Source: Herbiconiux sp. VKM Ac-1786 (lineage in GTDB: Bacteria; Actinomycetota; Actinomycetes; Actinomycetales; Microbacteriaceae). Taken from it: DNA of 64,000 nucleotides. Made by a program: the position numbers and the translations under genes. The notes beneath the pieces were generated by a model that worked only from the letters and a program-made list of their open reading frames with translations, searched no databases and had not been told where the DNA came from. Location of the stretch: assembly GCF_015350805.1 (NCBI RefSeq), contig NZ_JADKSG010000001.1, positions 1,474,513-1,538,512 of the forward strand, written 5' to 3'. Of this stretch, positions 33,724 through 42,555 are shown piece after piece. Numbering within the stretch: position 1 is the first letter of the stretch; each line of letters begins with the position of its first letter.

Positions 33724-34896
33724 ATGGCGGGCCGGGACGACGACGAGACCCTGCGTGCCCGTCTCGAGCAGCGCTTCGAGCTGCCCCTCGAGCGCGTGAC
33801 GAACGTCACCCAGCAGACCCTCGCCCTCTTCCCCACCCGCGTCTGGCGCCGCTTCCTCGCGGGCAACGGCTTCCTGCTCTCCTCTGGCATGAGCTACCAG
33901 GCCCTGTTCGCGGTGTTCGCCGCGGTCTACCTCGTCTTCGCGGGGGCGGGCATCTGGCTGGTGCAGTCACCCGAGACGATGGATGCGCTGGTCGTCCTGA
34001 TCAACACCTACGTGCCCCGGCTGATCGGCGAGAAGGGCATCATCTCGCCCGCCGACCTCTCGATGATCGCCACGTCGAGCACCTCGCTCCTCACCATCAC
34101 CGGCGTCGTCGCCCTCCCCGTGCTGATCTGGACCGCCATCGGCTGGATCACCTACTCCCGCATCGCCGTGCGCACCATCTTCGGCATGCCCCGCGACTCC
34201 CGCTCCTACCTCCTGCTGAAGGCGCGCGACCTCGTGGTCTCGCTCGTGATCGGGCTGGTGCTGTTCGCGGCGGCGTTCCTCAGCGTGGCGAGCACCTCGG
34301 CGGTGGACTGGTTCACCTCCTTCCTCGGCGGCGGCTTCCGCGACTGGTCGCGCCCGCTGGTCACCGCGGTCAGCCTGCTGGTCGTCTACCTCATCGACGC
34401 GGCGGCCCTCGGCGTGCTGTTCCGCTTCCTGGCCGACGCCCGACTGACACTGCGACGGATGCTCGGCGGCACCCTCCTCGGCGGGGCCGCCCTGCTCGGC
34501 CTGCAGCTGCTCGGCAGCACCCTGCTCGGCGGGGCGAGCCGCAACCCGCTGCTGTCGACCTTCGTGGTCTTCATCGCCCTGCTGCTCTGGTTCCGGCTGA
34601 CCAGCGTCGTCACCCTCGTGGCCGCCGCCTGGATCGCGGTCGCCACCGAGGACCACGGCGGCAGCCTCTACGAGCCGAGCGCCGCGGAGAAGGCGGCGCT
34701 CGAGCACGAGGCGCTGCTGATCGCGGCCGAGGTGCGGCTGCGTGACGCGCAGCGCGAGCTCGACGCGGCGGGCTGGTGGCGCCGGGCGGCCGCGCGCTGG
34801 CGGCGGGACGCCGCGCTCGAGGAGCTGCGCTCGCTCGAGTCGGCGCGCCCGACGGCCGCGCTGCCGGCCTCCCGGGCGTCGGGGGCGGAGGATTAG
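33724..34896 (+). CDS. YihY/BrkB-family membrane protein
   Basis: 390 aa with six predicted helices between about residues 50 and 305; the family signature region GNGFLLSSGMSYQALFAVFAAVY begins near residue 45. The C-terminal 80 residues are a charged helix (EVRLRDAQRELDAAG). The family was once called RNase BN, now considered wrong; its function is unknown and a transport role is suspected. TAGGCT six bases upstream marks a leaderless start. The next gene begins 3 bp after its stop. Confidence 0.88.
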   Translation: MAGRDDDETLRARLEQRFELPLERVTNVTQQTLALFPTRVWRRFLAGNGFLLSSGMSYQALFAVFAAVYLVFAGAGIWLVQSPETMDALVVLINTYVPRLIGEKGIISPADLSMIATSSTSLLTITGVVALPVLIWTAIGWITYSRIAVRTIFGMPRDSRSYLLLKARDLVVSLVIGLVLFAAAFLSVASTSAVDWFTSFLGGGFRDWSRPLVTAVSLLVVYLIDAAALGVLFRFLADARLTLRRMLGGTLLGGAALLGLQLLGSTLLGGASRNPLLSTFVVFIALLLWFRLTSVVTLVAAAWIAVATEDHGGSLYEPSAAEKAALEHEALLIAAEVRLRDAQRELDAAGWWRRAAARWRRDAALEELRSLESARPTAALPASRASGAED

Positions 34897-34899
34897 CGC

Positions 34900-35811
34900 A
34901 TGACCTCTCCCACTCCCGTCGCCGTCACGGGCGCGACCGGCGCCGTCGGCGGCCGCGTCGCGCAGCAGCTGCACGCGGCCGGCATCCCGCTGCGCCTCGT
35001 GGTGCGCGACGCATCCCGGGCACCGGACTTCGCGGGCGTGGCCCCGGTGGAGGTCGCCGAGGCGTCCTACGGCGACACGGGCGCGGTGCGGCGTGCGCTC
35101 GAGGGGGTCGAGCTGGTCTTCATGGTCTCGGCGGCGGAGAGTGCGGACCGGGTCGCGGAGCACGCCGCGTTCATCGAGGCGGCACGGGCATCCGGAGTTC
35201 GTCATCTCGTCTACACCTCGTTCTTCGGGGCGGCGCCCGACGCGGTCTTCACACTGGGGCGAGACCACTTCGCGACGGAGGAGCTGCTGCGCGCATCGGG
35301 CCTGGGCTTCACCGCGCTGCGGGACAACTTCTACGCCGACTTCCTGCCGCTGCTGGCGGGGGAGGACGGCGTCATCCGCGGGCCGGCGCGGGACGGGCGG
35401 GTCGCCGCAGTGGCGCGGGCCGACGTGGCCGACTCGGCGGTGGCGGTGCTGCGCGAGCTGCACGCGGGCGGGGCGGGCGCGACCTCGCCGCACGCGGGGG
35501 CGGTCTACGAGCTGACGGGGCCCGAGGCGCTGACGCTCGCAGAGGTCGCCGGCCTGGTCTCGGAGCTCGGCGGCCGCGGGCCCGTCGTCTTCCACGACGA
35601 GACGATCGACGAGGCCTACGCCTCCCGCGCCTCCTACGGGGCGCCGCCGTGGCAGCTCGACGCCTGGGTCAGCACCTACACGGCGATCGCGACCGGAGAG
35701 CTCGCGCGCACCACCGCCGACGTCGAACGCCTCACCGGGCACCCGCCGCTGTCCCTCCGCACCTTGCTCGAGGCCGCCCGCGCACCCCAGCCGGCCGCCG
35801 ACCCCGTCTAG
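34900..35811 (+). CDS. NmrA-like SDR (NAD(P)H-binding)
   Basis: 303 aa, atypical SDR. N-terminal VTGATGAVGGRVAQQL is the NAD(P)-binding motif, followed by VVRDASRAPDF with an Arg likely to hold the NADP phosphate. Residues LVYTSFFGAAPDAVF and FYADFLPLL match NmrA/quinone-reductase-2 relatives. The gene starts 3 bp after the YihY stop, so co-transcription is likely. It may be a redox sensor or a quinone reductase. Confidence 0.82.
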   Translation: MTSPTPVAVTGATGAVGGRVAQQLHAAGIPLRLVVRDASRAPDFAGVAPVEVAEASYGDTGAVRRALEGVELVFMVSAAESADRVAEHAAFIEAARASGVRHLVYTSFFGAAPDAVFTLGRDHFATEELLRASGLGFTALRDNFYADFLPLLAGEDGVIRGPARDGRVAAVARADVADSAVAVLRELHAGGAGATSPHAGAVYELTGPEALTLAEVAGLVSELGGRGPVVFHDETIDEAYASRASYGAPPWQLDAWVSTYTAIATGELARTTADVERLTGHPPLSLRTLLEAARAPQPAADPV

Positions 35812-35896
35812 CGGTCGGCACCTACCCCGCGTGCGCGAAGCCTCGGCGGCACGCGCACGGGCCGGCCGACGGGCGCGTGGCCGGCGGCCCGGTCGG

Positions 35897-35902
35897 TAGG
35901 CT
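35897..35902 (+). promoter_or_regulatory. -10 element of the pyrE leaderless promoter
   Basis: TAGGCT then six bases and the GTG start at 35909. Confidence 0.55.
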
Positions 35903-35908
35903 GGGCGG

Positions 35909-36457
35909 GTGACCGACGCGCGCAGCAGACTCATCGAGTACATCAAGGCCGATGCCGTGTTCCACGGCGACTTCACCCTCACCAGCGGCAAGAAGGCGAG
36001 CTACTACGTCGACCTGCGCAAGGTGTCGCTCGACCACCGGGTCGCGCCGCTGATCGGGCAGGTCATGCTCGACCTGATCGCGCCGATCCACGACGTGGCC
36101 GCGGTCGGCGGGCTCACCATGGGCGCCGACCCGATCGCCTCGGCCGTGCTGCACCAGGGCGCCGCCCGCGGGCTCGAGTACGACGCCTTCGTGGTGCGCA
36201 AGGAGCCGAAGGACCACGGCCGCGGCCGCCAGGTCGAGGGACCCGACGTCGCCGGCAAGCGCGTGATCGTGCTCGAGGACACCTCCACCACCGGCGGATC
36301 TCCCCTCGCCGCCATCGCCGCCCTCGAGAAGGCCGGCGCGATCATCGCGGGTGTCGCCGTGGTCGTCGACCGCAACACCGGTGCCGGTGAGCGCATCGAG
36401 GAGGCCGGCTACCCCTACCACTACGCGATCGGCCTGAGCGACCTCGGGCTGGAGTAG
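35909..36457 (+). CDS. pyrE: Orotate phosphoribosyltransferase
   Basis: 182-aa pyrimidine-synthesis enzyme joining orotate and PRPP to OMP. The PRPP motif VIVLEDTSTTGGS is at 119-131, the flexible catalytic loop RKEPKDHGRG at 97-106 and the N-terminal TSGKKASYYVDLRK at 25-38. Start is a GTG six bases after TAGGCT. No other pyr gene is adjacent, as is common in this family. The next gene begins 3 bp downstream. Confidence 0.95.
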   Translation: MTDARSRLIEYIKADAVFHGDFTLTSGKKASYYVDLRKVSLDHRVAPLIGQVMLDLIAPIHDVAAVGGLTMGADPIASAVLHQGAARGLEYDAFVVRKEPKDHGRGRQVEGPDVAGKRVIVLEDTSTTGGSPLAAIAALEKAGAIIAGVAVVVDRNTGAGERIEEAGYPYHYAIGLSDLGLE

Positions 36458-36460
36458 CCG

Positions 36461-37141
36461 ATGGCGCCGACGAGCCGCCGCCGCACCCGCCTGATGGTGG
36501 GGGGCGGGGTGCTGCTCGCGGCGGTGCTGGTCGTGGGGCTGTTCGTGCTCGGGCTGCGGGTCGGGCAGGGTGGGCCGGGCGGCGGGGCGGGCGACGGGGG
36601 CGCAGACACGACGAGCGGCGCCGGCGTGGGAGCGGGCGAAGCCGCGACGGCCGTGCCGAGCGAGACGGCGGTCGCGAGCGAGACGGCTGCGCCGGGTGCG
36701 AGCGGTGCGCCGGATGCTCAGCCCGACCCGGGCGTCGGTGCGCTGCCGCCCGCGCCCACCGCTCCGGCGGCGGCCGGCGAGCATCCGTTCACCGAGCTGT
36801 TCGGCGGCGAGTGCCTCGGCGCCTTCGCCTCGCCCTGGGCCGAGACGTTCACCGTGGTCGACTGCGCCGCCGAGCATCCGGCGCAGCTCACTCAGCGGGG
36901 GCTCTTCCCCGAGGCCGCCGGAACGGCGTACCCCGGTGAGGCGGCCCTGGCGTCGCGCCTGAACCTGCTCTGCACCGCCCCGACCGCGCTGAACACGGCA
37001 GCCGTGCCCGACGTGGCCGACCTGCGCTGGCAGGCATCCTTCCCCGCGACGGCGGAGGCCTGGGACGCCGGCGACCGCGTCTTCCAGTGCTTCTTCAGCA
37101 CGGCCTCGGGCGCGCCGCTGACCGGCTCGCTGGTGCCCTGA
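36461..37141 (+). CDS. Membrane-anchored septum-formation-domain-like protein
   Basis: 226 aa. Basic N-terminus, one membrane helix (about 12-33), then a Gly/Ala/Pro/Ser/Thr-rich extracytoplasmic linker (about 35-105) and a compact C-terminal domain with four cysteines: ECLGAF, VVDCAAEHPAQL, LLCTAP and VFQCFFS. The VxCxxxHxxQ pattern resembles the Septum_form domain of actinobacteria. The ATG is 3 bp after the pyrE stop. Role in the envelope inferred. Confidence 0.75.
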   Translation: MAPTSRRRTRLMVGGGVLLAAVLVVGLFVLGLRVGQGGPGGGAGDGGADTTSGAGVGAGEAATAVPSETAVASETAAPGASGAPDAQPDPGVGALPPAPTAPAAAGEHPFTELFGGECLGAFASPWAETFTVVDCAAEHPAQLTQRGLFPEAAGTAYPGEAALASRLNLLCTAPTALNTAAVPDVADLRWQASFPATAEAWDAGDRVFQCFFSTASGAPLTGSLVP

Positions 37142-37190
37142 TCGGCTCCACCCCCGCAGAACCCACCCGCTGAGGATTGCTCGCCGCGGG

Positions 37191-37196
37191 TAGGCT
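37191..37196 (+). promoter_or_regulatory. -10 element of a leaderless promoter
   Basis: TAGGCT then six bases and the ATG of the DUF2207 gene at 37203. Confidence 0.55.
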
Positions 37197-37202
37197 GGGC
37201 GC

Positions 37203-39203
37203 ATGCGCACGCTCGCCCGGTTCCGGATGCTCGCCGCCCTCCTGCTCGTCGCCGCCCCCGCCCTGGCGGCCACCGAGGCGGCCGCCGCCGCCCCCGCTTT
37301 TGCCGCCGAGGCGCCCGCGCTCGCAGCGGCCCCCGTCGCCGTGCCGGCCGCGCCCGCCGCCGAGGCACTCGCCGCCGTGCCCCGCGACGTCAACGACTTC
37401 AGCTTCGACTCGTTCGACGCCCGCTACGACCTCGGCATCGATGACGACGGCCACTCGACGCTGCGCACCACCGAGACCTTCGTGGCGCGGTTCCCCGAGA
37501 GCGATCAGAACCGCGGCATCCAGCGGGCGATCCCCCGGGTCTACCAGGGGCATCCGACCGATCTCGAGCTGGTCTCGGTGACCGATGGCGACGGAACCCC
37601 GCGCGACTACGAGACCGAGACCGACGACGAGAACCTCGTCGTCACGATCGCGGCCGACGACTACGTGCACGGCGAGCAGACGTACGTGCTCACCTACACC
37701 CAGCGCGACGTCACGGCCTACTTCGCGAACACCGACGACGACGAGTTCTACTGGGACACCAACGGCACCCTCTGGAAGCAGCCCTTCACCGAGCACCGCA
37801 CCACGACCGTCGTCGCCCCCGAGCTCGTCGACGCGCTGACCGGTGACACCGGCTGCTTCGTGGGCGAGGAGGGCTCGACCGCCCAATGCGAGATCGTCGA
37901 GGCGCAGGGTGACCCGACCGCCGAGTTCGGCACCGACACGGGCAGCGGCGCCGGCAGCGGCAGCGCGAACGACGGCACCGTCGAGATCGACGAGGCCATC
38001 GCCGACGGCGCGGCCGTCTTCACCACCGACAACCAGAACCTGGCCGCCGGCGAGAACGTCACGATCGGCATCGCCTTCGCCCCCGGCACCTTCACCGAGC
38101 GCGAGACCGGCTACCTCTCGGCGCCGTCGGGCTGGATCCAGCTCGTCGCGGTGGTGCTCGCGATCGCCACGGCGATCGCCGCCCTGGTCCACCGGCTCAC
38201 GCGTCTCCGCGACGCGAAGGGCCGGCCGGTGATCGTGCCGGAGTACACGCCGCCGCGCGGCGAGGACCTGCTGATCGCCTCCGTGGTCACCAAGCGCACC
38301 AACCGGGCCGCGGCCGCGTCGTTCGTCGACTACGCCGTGCGCCGGGTGCTGCAGATCGTCGAGCAGACCGAGCCCGGCCTGTTCGGCCCCTCCACCCAGT
38401 ACTGGCTGCAGCTGAAGTCGGCCGACACGCTGAACCCGAACGAACGCGAACTGGCGGCGGCCCTGTTCGGTCCGGGTCTCGCTCCCGGCAGCTGGCGCGA
38501 GCTGAAGAAGAAGGACGCGCAGCTCGCCAAGGAGATCTACGCCCTGCTGCAGAAGACCCGCAAGCGGGCCCGCACCGAGGGCTACCTCGGTCGCAGCGTC
38601 ACCGGCATCGGTTCACTGCTGCTGATCGCGGCCATCGTGCTCGCGGCCGTGGGATTCGTGACCGGCATCGTCACGGGCGAGGCGGGGCTCGGCGGTGGCC
38701 TTCCGGTCCTCATGGTCGTGCTGCTGTTCGTGCTGATGGTGTTCACCGGCATCGTCGCGTTCCGCACGCCGCTCACGCAGAAGGGCGCCGAGCTGCGCGA
38801 CTACATCGCCGGCATCGAGATGTACGTGAAGTGGGCCGAGGAGGAGCGCTTCCGGGTGCTGCAGAGCCCCGAGGGGGCACTCCGCACGGGCGTCGACGCA
38901 CCCGACTGGGGCCAGGTGGTGAAGCTCTACGAGAAGCTGCTGCCCTACGCGGTGCTGCTGAACCTCGAGACCGAGTGGGCGAAGGTGCTCGGCACCTACT
39001 ACGAGAGCCTCGGCAGCCAGCCCGACTGGTACGGCGGCAGCGGCGCCTTTAACGCGGCACTGTTCGCGTCGAGCATGTCGTCGCTCAGCTCCACGTCGGC
39101 CTCGGCCTACTCGGGCAGCTCGTCGAGCAGCTCGAGCGGATTCTCGGGCGGCGGCGGTTCGTCGGGTGGCGGCGGAGGAGGAGGTGGGGGCGGAGGAGTC
39201 TGA
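37203..39203 (+). CDS. DUF2207-family membrane protein
   Basis: 666 aa. A signal peptide (1-about 25) is followed by an Ala-rich segment, an extracytoplasmic DUF2207 domain (about 60-300), a helix near 305-325, a cytosolic region, two helices near 470-525, and a C-terminal Ser then Gly tract ending in eleven Gly and Val. DUF2207 proteins in actinobacteria usually have this Gly-rich end; function unknown, possibly in envelope stress. TAGGCT lies six bases before the ATG. A hairpin follows at 39236-39256. Confidence 0.87.
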   Translation: MRTLARFRMLAALLLVAAPALAATEAAAAAPAFAAEAPALAAAPVAVPAAPAAEALAAVPRDVNDFSFDSFDARYDLGIDDDGHSTLRTTETFVARFPESDQNRGIQRAIPRVYQGHPTDLELVSVTDGDGTPRDYETETDDENLVVTIAADDYVHGEQTYVLTYTQRDVTAYFANTDDDEFYWDTNGTLWKQPFTEHRTTTVVAPELVDALTGDTGCFVGEEGSTAQCEIVEAQGDPTAEFGTDTGSGAGSGSANDGTVEIDEAIADGAAVFTTDNQNLAAGENVTIGIAFAPGTFTERETGYLSAPSGWIQLVAVVLAIATAIAALVHRLTRLRDAKGRPVIVPEYTPPRGEDLLIASVVTKRTNRAAAASFVDYAVRRVLQIVEQTEPGLFGPSTQYWLQLKSADTLNPNERELAAALFGPGLAPGSWRELKKKDAQLAKEIYALLQKTRKRARTEGYLGRSVTGIGSLLLIAAIVLAAVGFVTGIVTGEAGLGGGLPVLMVVLLFVLMVFTGIVAFRTPLTQKGAELRDYIAGIEMYVKWAEEERFRVLQSPEGALRTGVDAPDWGQVVKLYEKLLPYAVLLNLETEWAKVLGTYYESLGSQPDWYGGSGAFNAALFASSMSSLSSTSASAYSGSSSSSSSGFSGGGGSSGGGGGGGGGGGV

Positions 39204-39235
39204 CCCGACTCAGCTCCCCCGCCCCGGTCGAAAGG

Positions 39236-39256
39236 GGCGCGGGCTCGGCCCGCGCC
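39236..39256. terminator. Bidirectional hairpin terminator
   Basis: A perfect 9-bp stem GGCGCGGGC/GCCCGCGCC with a 3-nt loop between convergent DUF2207 and DUF4190 genes. Confidence 0.75.
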
Positions 39257-39263
39257 TGACGGC

Positions 39264-39746
39264 CTAGTAGCCGTAGCCGGCGCCGGCGGCCGCACCGATC
39301 ACGGCGAGGCCGGCGACCGCGACCCAGAAGAACGCCACGATGAGCCAGCCGGCCAGCGTCACGTAGCCCAGGATGAGGCCGGCGAGCGTGAGCCCGCGCC
39401 CGTCCTCGCCGGTGCGCTTGATCTGGTTCAGCGCGATGTGGCCGGTGATCACGGGCACGAGGCCGAAGCCGAGCACGCCGAGCACGAGGGTGATGATGCC
39501 CAGCACGTTGGTGCGGGGCTGGGCGGGCAGAACGGATGCCGGCTGCGCCGCGACGGGCTGGCCGGGGAAGGCGGGCGCGCCGCTCCCGGTGGCCGGCCCG
39601 GCGCCGGCGTAGCCGCCGGTGCCCGAGGTGCCGGGGCCCGAGGTAGGCGCACCGGCGCCGCCGGTGGTCTCCGCCTCGTCGAGGGGGATGACCGCGGTGG
39701 TCTGGGTGGAGGTGGTCTGGTCGGGGGTGGGGGTCGAAGTCGTCAT
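39264..39746 (-). CDS. DUF4190-domain membrane protein
   Basis: 160 aa. A Thr/Pro/Gly-rich cytosolic N-terminus (1-80) precedes two membrane helices flanking GHIALNQIKRTGEDGRGLTLAGLILGY, the conserved core of DUF4190. The C-terminus is Ala/Gly/Tyr. TAGCGT (39753-39758) lies six bases before the ATG. Function unknown; such proteins are often small membrane partners of envelope systems. Confidence 0.82.
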   Translation of the reverse strand: MTTSTPTPDQTTSTQTTAVIPLDEAETTGGAGAPTSGPGTSGTGGYAGAGPATGSGAPAFPGQPVAAQPASVLPAQPRTNVLGIITLVLGVLGFGLVPVITGHIALNQIKRTGEDGRGLTLAGLILGYVTLAGWLIVAFFWVAVAGLAVIGAAAGAGYGY

Positions 39747-39800
39747 GCTTCGACGCTACGCAGGGCCGGGCATCCGCTCATCGGACCACGGGCTCATCGC

Positions 39801-39854
39801 GGTGGTACCCGGGTCTGAGATCGACGGTGCCGCGTATCGCACCCGGGCACCACC
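39801..39854 (-). terminator. Inverted repeat after the LCP gene
   Basis: 14-bp arms (39801-39814 with 39841-39854, one mismatch) around a 26-nt loop, 22 bp past the LCP stop. The loop is longer than in typical terminators. Confidence 0.5.
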
Positions 39855-39876
39855 ACCCGGCCGGACGCCGCCGGCC

Positions 39877-41145
39877 TCAGTTGTCGTTCGGGTTCGCGCA
39901 GGTCTGCTGCGCGGCCGTCTGACCCTTCAGCCCCTCGATGACCTCGGGCGCCGCCTCGGTGGCCGGTGTGGCGGGCGCGGCGGTCGCGTCGGGAGCCGGA
40001 GTGGCGTCGGGCGCCGGCTCGACGGGAGCCGCCGGGTCCTCCACCACGGTCGAGCCCGTCGTGGTCGCGTCGGCCCCGAGCGTGAACGGCTGGTCGGCGA
40101 CGATCTTCGCGAACATGGCGTCGGCCAGGTACTGGGCCGGCACCACCTTGTTCACGTCGTCCGGGTCCTCCTCGGAGGGGTACTGCACGAACACGATGTT
40201 GTTGAGGTCGACGTCCTTCAGGGTGAGCGCCAGCGACACCATGGCGTCGGGGCTCGCGAGCGACTGCGACGGCTTGATGTTCGACGCGGCCGCCCGGGCG
40301 AGGCCGTAGAGCTTGCCGAGGTCGCTCAGCGTGTCGGCGCTCTTCATGGTGCGCATGAGCGACGAGAGGTACTGCTGCTGCGAGCCGATGCGGGAGAGGT
40401 CGCTGCCGTCGCCGACGCCGTGCCGGTTGCGCAGGAACGCGAGCGCCATCTGGCCCTCGATCACGCTGGTGCCGGCGGGCAGGTCGAGGCCGGAGTCCGA
40501 GTCGAAGATGGGGGCCGTCAGGCAGACCGGCACGCCGCCGACGGCGTTGGTCATCTCGATCACGCCGTCGAAGGAGGTGGCGGCCGCGTACTGGATCGAG
40601 AGCCCGGTGAGGTTCGAGACCGTGTTCGCGACGCAGGCGATGCCGCCGCGCGCGTAGGCGTCGTTCAGCGGCTGGGCGCTCATGGCGTCGAAGGTCTCGC
40701 CCGTCTCCGGGTCCTGGCAGTCGGGGTGCGAGATCACCAGGTCGCGCGGGAAGCTGACGACCACGGCGTTCTTGTGGTCGGCCGAGACGTGCAGCAGGAT
40801 GTTGACGTCGTTCAGCGTGGCGTCGCGCTCGCCGAAGCTGTCGCCCTGGTTCGGGTCGTTGTCGGTGCCGATGACGAGCATGTTGAAGCCGCCCTCGAAC
40901 GCCGAGAGCAGGGGCGGCGGGGCCGGGGCCGCCTCGCCGTTGCTGATGTCGACGGCGTTCGCGGTGAACTGCGTGGTGACGCTGCTGACCGCGTAGGCGG
41001 TGATGGTGCCGACGCTCACGAGGGCGACGGCGGCGACCACCGCCAGGCCCTTCAGGGCCGTCGCGACAGGGGAGGAGCTGCGCAGCCGGCCGTGCCGCAC
41101 GGGGCCTGAACTCGGGCGCCGGGGGCGTCGGTCGGTCTCGTTCAC
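39877..41145 (-). CDS. LCP-family (LytR-CpsA-Psr) cell-wall ligase
   Basis: 422 aa. Basic N-terminus, one membrane helix (about 30-55), then an extracytoplasmic LCP domain (about 85-290) with MLVIGTDN, RDATLNDVNILLHVSADHKNAVVVSFPRDL (the conserved Arg/Asp cluster that binds pyrophosphate-lipid), GLSIQYAAATSFDGVIEM and ALAFLRNRHGVGDGSDLSRIGSQQQYL. A Pro/Ala/Thr tail ends with CANPNDN. LCP enzymes attach glycopolymers to peptidoglycan. The start is a GTG with GAAGGA upstream and a TATGAT -10 at 41184-41189. Confidence 0.92.
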   Translation of the reverse strand: MNETDRRPRRPSSGPVRHGRLRSSSPVATALKGLAVVAAVALVSVGTITAYAVSSVTTQFTANAVDISNGEAAPAPPPLLSAFEGGFNMLVIGTDNDPNQGDSFGERDATLNDVNILLHVSADHKNAVVVSFPRDLVISHPDCQDPETGETFDAMSAQPLNDAYARGGIACVANTVSNLTGLSIQYAAATSFDGVIEMTNAVGGVPVCLTAPIFDSDSGLDLPAGTSVIEGQMALAFLRNRHGVGDGSDLSRIGSQQQYLSSLMRTMKSADTLSDLGKLYGLARAAASNIKPSQSLASPDAMVSLALTLKDVDLNNIVFVQYPSEEDPDDVNKVVPAQYLADAMFAKIVADQPFTLGADATTTGSTVVEDPAAPVEPAPDATPAPDATAAPATPATEAAPEVIEGLKGQTAAQQTCANPNDN

Positions 41146-41183
41146 GCAGCTGTCCTTCGGTGTGGTGCGGGGGTCAGCGGTCG

Positions 41184-41189
41184 ATCATA
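41184..41189 (-). promoter_or_regulatory. -10 element of the LCP gene
   Basis: TATGAT on the minus strand, 38 bases before the GTG, with a weak ATGACG -35 sixteen bases further up. Confidence 0.5.
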
Positions 41190-41284
41190 TCCGAGCCTCC
41201 TATCACGTCATCGGGGATTCTCCCAGCCTCCCCGAGCCGTGTCGGGCGGCAGGATTCACCCGGTGACCCTCTTGCGGGGGTCAC

Positions 41285-41317
41285 TAAACCGGTATAGTTT
41301 TGACCTAAACCGGTTCA
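41285..41317. promoter_or_regulatory. Two phased LacI operators with overlapping promoter
   Basis: Palindromes TAAACCGGTATA (41285-41296) and TAAACCGGTTCA (41306-41317) are centred on CCGG 21 bp apart. A further AACCGGT lies at 41334-41340, just before the repressor start. The -10 TATAGT (41293-41298) overlaps the first operator, with a weak TTGCGG 15 bp upstream. Bound repressor would block its own promoter and the transport operon behind it. Confidence 0.75.
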
Positions 41318-41365
41318 ACCGCGCTCGACGTGGAACCGGTCGAGGCGACCACGAGGAGGTGGACG

Positions 41366-42496
41366 ATGAAGCGCAAGGCCACGATCACCGACGTCGCCCG
41401 GGCGGCGGGCGTCAGCAAGGGCCTCGTCTCGTTCGCCCTGAACGACCGCCCCGGCGTCTCGCCCGACACCCGCGACCGCATCCTCGACGTCGCCCGCGAG
41501 CTCGACTACCGGCCGAGCCTCAGCGCCCGGTCGCTCTCGACCCGAACCTCCTACGCGCTCGGGCTCGTCATCGCCCGCGACCCCGAGATCCTCGGGGCCG
41601 ACCCCTTCTTCCCCTCCTTCATCGCGGGCGTCGAGCGCGTGCTCTCGACCGAGGGCCGCGCCCTGGTGCTGAGCGTGGTCGGTGACGACGCGCACGAGGA
41701 GACCGTGTACCGCACGTTCACCTCCGACTCCCGCGTCGACGGCATGTTCCTCACCGACCTGCGGCATGACGATCCCCGCATCCCGCTGCTGCAGTCGCTC
41801 GGCATGCCGGCCGTGACGCTGGGTGATCCGGATGCGCGGGCGGACGCCCCGGCGTCGGCCGACGGGTCGGGGCGCCCCGCGCATCCGTTCCCCTCCGTCG
41901 TGCTCGACGACACCCCGGGCGTGGTCGAGCTCGCCCGCCACCTCGCGGAGCTCGGCCACCGCCGCATCGCCCACGTCATCGGCCCGCGCCGCATGATGCA
42001 CGCGACCCGCCGCGACGCCGCCTTCGCCGGCACGCTCGCCCAGGCCGGCTGCCCGGCTCCGATCGTCGTCGAGACCGATTTCACCGCGGCCGAGGGCGCC
42101 GCCGCCACCGAGCGGCTGCTCGACCTCGCCGACCCGCCGACCGCGATCGTGTTCGGCAATGACCCGATGGCCATCGCCGGCATCGGCATCGCCCACGAGC
42201 GCGGGCTGCGGGTGCCGCGCGACCTCTCGGTCGCCGGCTTCGACGACTCCGAGCTCGCCCGCTACGTCTTCCCCTCCGTCACCTCGGTGCGCTCCGACCC
42301 GCTCGTCTGGGGCGAGCAGGCGGCGCGCACGCTGCTGCAGCTCGTCGCCACCGGCTCGGCCGACGACGTCGCCCTGCCGCCGGCGCGGCTCGTCGTGCGC
42401 GCCTCCACCGGCCCTGTGCCAACGTCCACTGGCCCCGTGCCGACCCCCTCCGGCCCCGTGCCGTCCCCCTCCGGCCGCCCCGGCGGCGCCCACTGA
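41366..42496 (+). CDS. LacI-family repressor of the carbohydrate locus
   Basis: 376 aa. The helix-turn-helix ATITDVARAAGVSKGLVSFALN lies at residues 5-26, then a hinge and a periplasmic-binding-like ligand domain. The ATG at 41366 is set by GGAGG upstream; an in-frame ATG at 41330 is less likely as it precedes operator-like sequence. The C-terminus is extended by about 25 residues of TGPVPT/SGPVPS heptapeptides made by a 21-bp repeat. It precedes the transport genes on the same strand, with two CCGG-centred operators upstream. Confidence 0.9.
   Translation: MKRKATITDVARAAGVSKGLVSFALNDRPGVSPDTRDRILDVARELDYRPSLSARSLSTRTSYALGLVIARDPEILGADPFFPSFIAGVERVLSTEGRALVLSVVGDDAHEETVYRTFTSDSRVDGMFLTDLRHDDPRIPLLQSLGMPAVTLGDPDARADAPASADGSGRPAHPFPSVVLDDTPGVVELARHLAELGHRRIAHVIGPRRMMHATRRDAAFAGTLAQAGCPAPIVVETDFTAAEGAAATERLLDLADPPTAIVFGNDPMAIAGIGIAHERGLRVPRDLSVAGFDDSELARYVFPSVTSVRSDPLVWGEQAARTLLQLVATGSADDVALPPARLVVRASTGPVPTSTGPVPTPSGPVPSPSGRPGGAH
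42404..42466 (+). repeat. 21-bp coding tandem repeat at the LacI C-terminus
   Basis: Three 21-bp units from 42404, 42425 and 42446, plus a partial fourth, encode (S/P)(T/S)GPVP(T/S) heptapeptides beyond the usual end of LacI proteins. Confidence 0.8.
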
Positions 42497-42555
42497 ACCG
42501 CCCTCCGGGGCCCACCGAATCGCGGCGACGACGCCGCCACCGAAAGGAGCACATC

